A stretch of DNA of 5,551 bases from Paracoccaceae bacterium. GTDB lineage: Bacteria; Pseudomonadota; Alphaproteobacteria; Rhodobacterales; Rhodobacteraceae. Every line of letters starts with the position of its first letter. The first letter of the stretch is position 1. The DNA lies in the NCBI GenBank assembly GCA_007134405.1, contig SLKW01000072.1, positions 1 through 5,551 of the forward strand. The letters run 5' to 3'. Positions 1 through 5,551 of this stretch are shown in pieces. The translations under genes and the position numbers were made by a program. The notes under the pieces were generated by a model. That model was given only the letters and a program-made list of their open reading frames with translations. It made no database searches and was not told the origin of the DNA.

Positions 1-2
1 AG

Positions 3-914
<912 letters not shown>

Positions 915-1024
915 GCCATTCTTGCACGGCACCTGCGATCCGATCACGCTTTATATCTCTATTTTTCAATGCCCACCGATCCGCTGGCGGACCGCTTTCG
1001 CTGCATGCGTTCCAATCTTGGAAA
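915..1024. other. Convergent intergenic gap between uvrB and the flavoprotein gene
   Basis: This is a 110-base tail-to-tail spacer. It has an A+T-rich patch (about 949-967, including a five-T run) that stands out from the G+C-rich surroundings. It also has a 14-base inverted repeat, TTCCAA-TC-TTGGAA, at 1010-1023 that ends against the flavoprotein stop codon. As a hairpin the repeat allows only a 5-bp stem with a 4-base loop, and no T-run follows it on either strand. A bidirectional terminator would be expected here, but no convincing G+C stem plus T-run is visible. Confidence 0.5.
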
Positions 1025-2437
1025 TCAGTCAAGCGCGGCGTGCCCGATCGCCTCGCACCGGGAAAGGTCTGAACCGCCGGTGCCGGAAACCGAGCGCGCG
1101 AGGTCGCGCAAGGCGCTGCGCAATCCTTCCTCCAGCACGGGGTGATAGAAGGGCATGGCCAGCACATCCGCCACCGTCAGCCCACGCTCGACGGCGAGCG
1201 CGAGAAGGTGGGCCATGTGCTCGGCGGCGGGCACGGACATTTCCGCCGCCAGAAGCCGGCCCGTCGCGCGATCGGCATGGATTCGCATGATGCCCGCCGC
1301 ACTCGCGGCGATGCGGGCGCGGCCCTGCGAAGAAAAATCCGCCGTGCCCGTGACCAGGTCATGCGCGGACAGGTCCGACAGCGGCGGCCCAGCGCGCGCG
1401 ACTTGTGGCGAGGAAAAAACGATGGAAAGGGGCGTGCGGCGGCACAGGCCCGCCGCATCCGCCCCCGGCGCGGCCATGCGTCCGGCGATATGCCCTTCGT
1501 CGGCGGCTTCGTGCAGGATCGGGCGGTCGCCATTGGCATCGCCGGCCAAGAATACCATGTGATCGCCAAAGCGCAACGTGGCGGGATCGACCGGCGGCAT
1601 GCCGCGATCATCGAGTTCGACACCGAGCGTTTCAAGACCCAGATTGTCGATATTCGGCTTGCGCCCGATCGCCGCAAGCACCGCATCGGCCTCGAAATCG
1701 GTATCTCCGCTGCTCACGCGCAGCGCGGCTCCCGCCGCCTCGATCCGCGCCTCGGCGCCCAGATGCAGCTCCAACTCCGTTTCGATGAGCGGGCGGAAGG
1801 CGGCGAGCACCTCGGCGTCGTCAATTCCGGCGATGGTGTCGCCGCTGTCGAAGCCCGCCACGTCGAGGCCAAGCCGGGCAAGCGCCTGCGCCATCTCGAT
1901 GCCGATGGCCCCCATGCCGATCACGGCTATGCGCCGCGGCAGGTCGGTCTGCTCGAAGAGGGTGTCAGTAGTGAGAATCCGCGCGCCAAAGGCGCGCCAG
2001 GGCTCCGGCACGATCGGGCGACTCCCCGGTGCAAGAATGATGGCGCGCGCCGTGATCTCCGTTCCCTCGACCGTCACCCGGCCCGGCCCGGCAAGACGCG
2101 CCCGCCCGGCAATGGCGCGGTCGCCAAGCTTTTCCGGTGTCGATGCCGGGCCGGAAACGAAATCGTCGCGCAGTTTGCGCAAACGGGCGAGTACGGCCGG
2201 AATGTCGGCGCGCAGACCCTCTGAGCCACGGATGCCCAGGCTGTCCAGCACATGGCGGCGGTGAAAGGCATTGGCGGCCTCGATCAACATCTTCGAAGGC
2301 ATGCAGCCCACCGCCGCGCAGGTCGTCCCCCAATGGCCGTCATTGATCAGCAGGAAGTCGTCGGTGTAGCGACGCACCTCGCGTAATGCCGAAAGCCCCG
2401 CCGTGCCGGCGCCGAGAATGACGGTATCCACCTTCAC
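1025..2437 (-). CDS. Class I flavoprotein disulfide reductase, dihydrolipoyl dehydrogenase-like
   Basis: This 470-residue FAD/NAD(P)-dependent pyridine nucleotide-disulfide oxidoreductase is of normal length for the family and should be a cytoplasmic homodimer. The FAD dinucleotide-binding motif GAGTAG is at residues 9-14. The redox-active CX4C disulfide is Cys40/Cys45 within TTCAAVGCMPSK. The NAD(P) motif GMGAIG is at 174-179, GRKPN near 258-262, and the second FAD motif FLAGD at 296-300. The C-terminal His-Glu dyad is His432/Glu437 (HPVLEE). Both cysteines and the dyad are kept, so disulfide/dithiol chemistry is likely. The PSK ending and the lack of a C-terminal Cys pair argue against glutathione reductase and mercuric reductase. 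No lipoyl domain and no 2-oxo-acid dehydrogenase genes are nearby, and the AAV in the CX4C motif is unlike the usual LNV/VNV. A role as the main E3 subunit is therefore doubtful, and the substrate is unknown. The start is GTG, chosen because AGGAGG lies 8 bases upstream. Confidence 0.9.
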   Translation of the reverse strand: MKVDTVILGAGTAGLSALREVRRYTDDFLLINDGHWGTTCAAVGCMPSKMLIEAANAFHRRHVLDSLGIRGSEGLRADIPAVLARLRKLRDDFVSGPASTPEKLGDRAIAGRARLAGPGRVTVEGTEITARAIILAPGSRPIVPEPWRAFGARILTTDTLFEQTDLPRRIAVIGMGAIGIEMAQALARLGLDVAGFDSGDTIAGIDDAEVLAAFRPLIETELELHLGAEARIEAAGAALRVSSGDTDFEADAVLAAIGRKPNIDNLGLETLGVELDDRGMPPVDPATLRFGDHMVFLAGDANGDRPILHEAADEGHIAGRMAAPGADAAGLCRRTPLSIVFSSPQVARAGPPLSDLSAHDLVTGTADFSSQGRARIAASAAGIMRIHADRATGRLLAAEMSVPAAEHMAHLLALAVERGLTVADVLAMPFYHPVLEEGLRSALRDLARSVSGTGGSDLSRCEAIGHAALD

Positions 2438-2651
2438 CAGATGCTCCTCCTGCCCGACCGGTCGAGACCACGGCGGATGTTGCCCGCCGATGCCTCGTTA
2501 GTCTGCACGTTTTGGGGTCAACAGGCAATCGAAGCAGCCGCTTCGGTGGCGTCACTGAGGCCACAACCTGCGCGGCGATGATCGTGTCGGGCGGCATGAC
2601 GGGATCGGTGCAATCATCGCCAGCACACGCGAGAGCGCGGCTTCGTGTCCG
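2438..2651. other. Intergenic region between the GGT-family gene and the flavoprotein gene
   Basis: This 214-base gap lies between two co-directional minus-strand genes, longer than the other gaps in the cluster. It is wide enough for a separate promoter for the flavoprotein gene. A TTGACC at 2521-2516 (minus) is a fair -35 match, but no good -10 follows at 16-18 bases. A perfect 10-base palindrome, CGACCGGTCG, is at 2455-2464, just upstream of the ribosome binding site. Palindromes this short are expected by chance in a window of this size. No intrinsic terminator was found behind the GGT-family gene. Whether the two genes are co-transcribed is open. Confidence 0.5.
2446..2451 (-). promoter_or_regulatory. 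Ribosome binding site AGGAGG for the flavoprotein gene
   Basis: The minus strand reads AGGAGG here, a full Shine-Dalgarno match. Eight bases separate it from the GTG codon at 2437-2435. This spacing decides the start in favour of GTG. The next codons (MKVDTVILGAG) put the FAD motif at the usual distance from the N-terminus. Confidence 0.85.
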
Positions 2652-4238
2652 TTATGCCTCTCCGGCGCCGCCGTTTCCCTGAGCCATCCTCACGGCGCCG
2701 TCCCACGCCGGGTCCGCCGCACCTACCGCCGTCCCGTCGGATGTCATGCCGACGGCATGAACGACCCCCAGATGGTTCACATGCCCCTCGCCCGCCAGTT
2801 CCGGCGCAGGGCCCCAGGCGCGCAAAGCCCCGATAACCGCCGCGCCGGCATGCCGATGGACGCGCGGCAGATTGCGTTTGATCGTCACCCGCGGAAACGC
2901 CAGCGCCTCGGCCAGCGGCAACCCGCGATCGATGACGTTGACGATCACCTGCATCACCGCGCCTGGAATGCGTTCGCTGCCCGCCGCGCCGAGGACAAGC
3001 AGCAGCTTGCCGTCGCGAGTCACGATGGTCGGGCACATCTCGGTCACATCGCGCGCGCCGGGTTCGGGGCGCGTCTCCATCTGGTAGCTGCGCGCCAGCA
3101 GCACACCATGCTCCGGGTCGGCCACTCCCTGGCCGAAATGCGGCCCGATCGAGCAGGTGAAGCTGACGCAATTGCCCGCGGCATCAAGGACCGAGGCATG
3201 CGTGGTGTCCCGGTCCATGGTGACCGAGGGCGCGGCGAGGTCCGCGGGGTCCAGCTGTTCGGCGGCCGGCAGGCGGCGCAGTTCATCGAGTATTTCGCAC
3301 ACGCGGCGTCGGGCATGGGCGGCCGAGGCCAGTTGCGCCAGCGCGACCCCCTCGGCACGCGGCTCCAGCGTTCCGAGGTGCTGGGGCCGGTCATCGAGTG
3401 CATGGCGGATCACGAGGACCAGCAAGCGGGCCTCGTCCGGGGAAAGTTCGGCGCCGAAGCGCGGCAGCGCATCGAGGATCGACAGCATCTGGATCAGCGT
3501 GTGCCCCCAGCCCTGCCGGCCGATCGAGGACACCTCGCAGTCGCGGAACCGCCCGGTGACCACCTCGCCGGCCCGTGCGGTGTTGGCCATCAGGTCGCGC
3601 GCCTGCCATACGCCCCCCCTCGCGCGAGAACCCGCCGCCAGCGCCTCGGCCCGGTCGGGCGCCGTCAGCACCGCTGAGCCACGCCGACCGAAGTCGCGCA
3701 GAAGTGCCGCGAGGCGCAGATGACGGCAGCGCCCCGGCACTGCCCGCCCGTCGCCAACGTAAACAGCCGCGCCGGGATCCTGAGCGAGGTCGGGAAGGCG
3801 TCGCTGCCAGACTGCGCGAAGCTGTGGAGTAGGCGCGAATCCTTCTTCGGCCAGCCGGGCGGCAGGGGCAACCACCTGGTCCAGCGCCAGGCGCCCATGA
3901 CAGGTATGAAGCCGCGCCAGCGCCTGCGGTAGTCCCGGGATGCCGGCGCCGGCGAAGCCGTCGATCCGCGGTTCGCGGACCGCGAGCGGCACTGCTGTGG
4001 CACCGTCGACGGCCTCGATCCGACCATCGGAATCGCGCCACAGGAACTGGCCACGGCCGAAAAAACTGCAATTGGCCGGATCGCTTACCGCCAGCGCAAG
4101 GGCCGTCGCCACGGCGGCATCGGCGGCGTTTCCGCCCGAACGCAGGATCTCAGCCCCGATTTCGGCGGCGTAGGGAGTTCCCGCAGCGACGATACCGCCG
4201 GCCGCGCGGGACAGTCCAAGCCCCTCGTCTTTCATCAT
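2652..4238 (-). CDS. Gamma-glutamyltransferase-family Ntn-hydrolase, divergent substrate pocket
   Basis: The predicted protein has 528 residues and belongs to the GGT fold family. These enzymes cleave themselves before a Thr to give a large and a small subunit. The N-terminus matches the family directly (GIVAAGTPYAAEIGAEILRSGGNAADAAVATALAL, residues about 15-49), so there is no room for a signal peptide and the enzyme should be cytoplasmic. The catalytic Thr is Thr345 in DTTHASVLDAAGN (codon at 3206-3204). This predicts subunits of about 344 and 184 residues. The small subunit also has MCPTIVTRDGK and MQVIVNVID, both typical of GGT. Several motifs that bind the gamma-glutamyl group in standard GGT are altered: the RE of the D-x-RE-x-AP loop, the Ser-Ser before M-x-P, the Asp after QM, and the GG of SPGGSR. 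Acyl specificity is therefore uncertain. ATG at 4238 is preferred (GGA 6 bases upstream); the adjacent ATG at 4235 is also possible. The gene starts 25 bases behind the permease stop, which indicates an operon. Confidence 0.88.
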   Translation of the reverse strand: MMKDEGLGLSRAAGGIVAAGTPYAAEIGAEILRSGGNAADAAVATALALAVSDPANCSFFGRGQFLWRDSDGRIEAVDGATAVPLAVREPRIDGFAGAGIPGLPQALARLHTCHGRLALDQVVAPAARLAEEGFAPTPQLRAVWQRRLPDLAQDPGAAVYVGDGRAVPGRCRHLRLAALLRDFGRRGSAVLTAPDRAEALAAGSRARGGVWQARDLMANTARAGEVVTGRFRDCEVSSIGRQGWGHTLIQMLSILDALPRFGAELSPDEARLLVLVIRHALDDRPQHLGTLEPRAEGVALAQLASAAHARRRVCEILDELRRLPAAEQLDPADLAAPSVTMDRDTTHASVLDAAGNCVSFTCSIGPHFGQGVADPEHGVLLARSYQMETRPEPGARDVTEMCPTIVTRDGKLLLVLGAAGSERIPGAVMQVIVNVIDRGLPLAEALAFPRVTIKRNLPRVHRHAGAAVIGALRAWGPAPELAGEGHVNHLGVVHAVGMTSDGTAVGAADPAWDGAVRMAQGNGGAGEA

Positions 4239-4263
4239 CTCATTTCCATCGTCAGTGCGCGCC

Positions 4264-5121
4264 TCAACCCCGAGCATGCTTTGCGCGCGGGTCGAGCACG
4301 TCGCGGATTCCGTCGCCGAGCAGGTTGAAGCCGAGAACGGTGATGAAGATTGCCAGACCCGAGAGAATGGCCGCGGAGGGGGCCACTTCCATGAAGGCGC
4401 GCGATTCCTGGAGCATCCGCCCCCAGGAAGGCGCGGGCGGCGGCAGGCCGAGGCCAAGGAAGCTCAGCCCCGCCTCGCCCAGGATCGCGCCGGGAAACTT
4501 CAGCGTCGCCTGCACGATGATCGGGCCCGAACAGTTGGGCAGGATGTCCTGAACCAGGATCTTCCAGGGCCGCTTTCCCAGCGCCACGGCAGCCACGACA
4601 TAGTCGGATTCCTTGCGCTGCATCACCGTCGCACGCACCACGCGGGCAAATCGTGGAACCCCCACAATGGTCAGGGCAAGAACGATCGCCCCCATCGTGC
4701 CGCCGAAGATCGCAACCAGAGAAATCGCCAGCAAGAGACCCGGAAAGGCCATGAGCGCATCCATGAAGCGCATGATCGCCGTGTCCGTCTTTCCGCCGAC
4801 AAAGCCCGACAGCGCGCCTAGCCCGACGCCGACGATGACCGACAGGATGGTCACCGCGAACCCAACCTGGAGCGAGATGATCCCGCCATGCGCCAGCCGC
4901 GACAGCAGGTCGCGCCCGAAATGGTCGGTGCCCAGCAGATGCACCGAACCCGGTGGTTGCAGGGCGTTGCGGACGTTCATCTGGTTCGGATCGAACGGCA
5001 GCAGAATCGGCAATACCAGCGAGAAGACGATGACGAAGCCCACCATCACCAGCCCGACCACGGCCAGCCGGTTGCGCCGCAGGCGACGCAGAAGGGTTCG
5101 AAGTTCGGGGCTCAGGGACAT
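4264..5121 (-). CDS. ABC transporter permease, DppC/OppC family (peptide/nickel type)
   Basis: This 285-residue inner-membrane permease belongs to a family-5 (peptide, opine, nickel) importer. The order of features is typical of DppC. A short basic N-terminus (LRRLRRNRLA) is followed by a first membrane helix at about 18-41. The periplasmic signature LGTDHFGRDLLSR is at 63-75. Further hydrophobic helices lie at about 82-109, 122-140, 144-157, 200-225 and 250-268. The cytoplasmic EAA-type loop that contacts the ATPase is at about 173-195 (DYVVAAVALG...ILP). The family C-terminus LGFNLLGDGIRDVLDPR is at 263-279. ATG at 5121 is the only sensible start: the frame is open further upstream, but that extension crosses the hairpin and the binding-protein stop and carries no family sequence. 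Its ribosome binding site is weak. No DppB partner or ATPase gene is in the window, so these must lie elsewhere, probably beyond 5551. The imported substrate cannot be read from the permease alone. Confidence 0.95.
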   Translation of the reverse strand: MSLSPELRTLLRRLRRNRLAVVGLVMVGFVIVFSLVLPILLPFDPNQMNVRNALQPPGSVHLLGTDHFGRDLLSRLAHGGIISLQVGFAVTILSVIVGVGLGALSGFVGGKTDTAIMRFMDALMAFPGLLLAISLVAIFGGTMGAIVLALTIVGVPRFARVVRATVMQRKESDYVVAAVALGKRPWKILVQDILPNCSGPIIVQATLKFPGAILGEAGLSFLGLGLPPPAPSWGRMLQESRAFMEVAPSAAILSGLAIFITVLGFNLLGDGIRDVLDPRAKHARG

Positions 5122-5147
5122 CCGGCAAAGAAACTCGAAAGAGGATG

Positions 5148-5173
5148 TAAAGGGGGCGCCGCCGCGCGCCCCC
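5148..5173 (-). terminator. Intercistronic hairpin, terminator- or attenuator-like
   Basis: A perfect 8-bp stem (GGGGGCGC / GCGCCCCC, 5152-5159 with 5166-5173) encloses a 6-base loop. On the minus strand it is followed by TTTA and then a pyrimidine-rich stretch. It begins 7 bases after the binding-protein stop and sits in the 59-base gap before the permease start. Such hairpins between a binding-protein gene and its permease gene commonly reduce read-through or protect the upstream mRNA 3' end, so that the binding protein is made in excess. The T-run is short, so termination would be partial at most. The structure is seen in the sequence; its role is inferred. Confidence 0.6.
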
Positions 5174-5180
5174 GGATAGC

Positions 5181-5551
5181 TCAGCGGTCCAGCCAGACGT
5201 ATTTCAGCCCGGTCTCGGCATTCGAGAAGCCGCCCTGCCGATCGGTCCGGAAGTCGCGGACATCGTGGCTCCACGCCATCGTGTTGGGCGCGAAGTAGAG
5301 GATCGGGTTCGGCACATCGTTCTGGATGATGTCGAAGACCTGCTGGTAGAGCTTCTTGCGCTCCTCGGGGTCGTTCAGCCGGCGCGCCTCGTCCAGAAGC
5401 TCGGTGACCTCGGGGTTGTCGTAGCCGCCGGCGTAGAAATTGGCGGGCCCCTCGGGCGTGTAGAAGCGCGCGTAGCGACCGTCGGGGTCGGCGTACCAGC
5501 CGGCCGCGGACACGACCAAGTCGAAATTGTGCGACCGCATGCGTTCGGCCA
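5181..5551 (-). CDS. ABC transporter substrate-binding protein, family 5, C-terminal part (5' end outside window)
   Basis: This is the last 122 or so codons of a periplasmic solute-binding protein of the peptide/opine/nickel family (DppA/OppA-like). The frame runs off the window edge, so an internal ATG at 5540 is not the start. The visible part shows the C-terminal lobe typical of the family. It has a core strand followed by a tryptophan and acidic residues (FDLVVSAAGWYADPDG), then YDNPEVTELLDEARRLNDPEERKKLY and QQVFDIIQNDVPNPILYFAP, the helix and strand that return to the first lobe. The short tail ends in KYVWLDR. The C-terminus looks complete. The signal peptide and most ligand-contacting residues lie outside the window, so the ligand cannot be called. 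It is followed by a hairpin and then the permease gene, with which it is probably co-transcribed. Confidence 0.92.
   Translation of the reverse strand, partial: AERMRSHNFDLVVSAAGWYADPDGRYARFYTPEGPANFYAGGYDNPEVTELLDEARRLNDPEERKKLYQQVFDIIQNDVPNPILYFAPNTMAWSHDVRDFRTDRQGGFSNAETGLKYVWLDR

Noticed and set aside
922..957. Possible plus-strand promoter with TTGCAC and TATATC in the convergent spacer
   Set aside because: The spacing of about 24 bases is too long, and no gene follows on the plus strand.
1010..1023. Inverted repeat TTCCAA-TC-TTGGAA as a bidirectional terminator
   Set aside because: Only a short A+T-rich stem can form once a real loop is allowed, and no T-run follows on either strand.
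1142..2224. Long plus-strand open frame of 360 codons opposite the flavoprotein gene
   Set aside because: It is an antisense shadow caused by G+C-biased codons. The sequence is Arg/His/Gly-rich without motifs, and the minus-strand frame is a full flavoprotein.
2493..2521. Candidate promoter for the flavoprotein gene with TTGACC as -35 on the minus strand
   Set aside because: At 16-18 bases downstream the hexamers are poor (for example ACGAGG). The best partner, TAACGA, matches the -10 consensus at only two positions and is at 15 bases.
4235..4249. Four-codon leader ORF (MEMR) just before the GGT-family start
   Set aside because: It is too short to support, has no ribosome binding site of its own, and is probably a chance result of overlapping ATG and TGA triplets.
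4264..4457. Upstream extension of the GGT-family frame to an ATG at 4457 (73 more residues)
   Set aside because: The extension lies wholly within the permease gene and has low-complexity Ser/Arg/Pro sequence. The GGT-family N-terminus begins naturally at the ATG at 4238.
4235..5128. Long minus-strand open frame of 297 codons overlapping the permease
   Set aside because: It is a frame-shifted shadow of the permease gene, rich in Gly/Arg/Ala/Pro, with no family motifs, whereas the permease frame has complete DppC signatures.
5122..5274. Upstream extension of the permease frame to an ATG at 5274 (51 more residues)
   Set aside because: It overlaps the end of the binding-protein gene and crosses the hairpin. 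The added residues do not resemble a permease N-terminus, and the family N-terminus starts at the ATG at 5121.

Overview
This window is a piece of chromosome from a G+C-rich proteobacterium. The best guess is an alphaproteobacterium of the Rhodobacterales type. The basis is the strong G+C bias at third codon positions, the UvrB C-terminus (a [13 protein letters not shown] segment followed by a basic tail) and the kinds of genes present. The taxonomic call is inference from sequence style, not from a marker-gene comparison.

Layout. Positions 3-914 (+) hold the 3' part of uvrB, which encodes the helicase subunit of the UvrABC excision nuclease. A 110-base convergent gap follows. Everything else reads on the minus strand. 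From right to left these are: the 3' end of a family-5 peptide-type substrate-binding protein gene (5181 to beyond 5551); a 59-base gap with a strong G+C hairpin (5152-5173); a DppC/OppC-type permease gene (4264-5121); a 25-base gap; a gamma-glutamyltransferase-family N-terminal-nucleophile hydrolase gene (2652-4238); a 214-base gap; and a class I flavoprotein disulfide reductase gene, dihydrolipoamide-dehydrogenase-like (1025-2437), with a GTG start and an AGGAGG ribosome binding site.

How the genes fit together. The binding protein, permease and GGT-family enzyme look like one transcription unit. The binding protein captures a peptide-like or amide-containing solute in the periplasm. The permease, with a partner permease and ATPases that must lie outside the window, imports it. 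The GGT-family enzyme has no signal peptide and probably cleaves the solute in the cytoplasm. This resembles the iaaA-gsiABCD glutathione import locus of E. coli, where another Ntn-hydrolase sits beside a DppC-family transporter. The enzyme keeps the catalytic Thr-Thr-His but appears to have replaced most residues that hold the gamma-glutamyl group in ordinary GGT, so its true substrate may not be a gamma-glutamyl compound. The flavoprotein gene may be a separate unit, and uvrB is an unrelated converging neighbour.

No RNA gene, mobile element, CRISPR array or clear novel multi-gene system is visible. The main point of interest is the divergent GGT-family active site in its transporter context.
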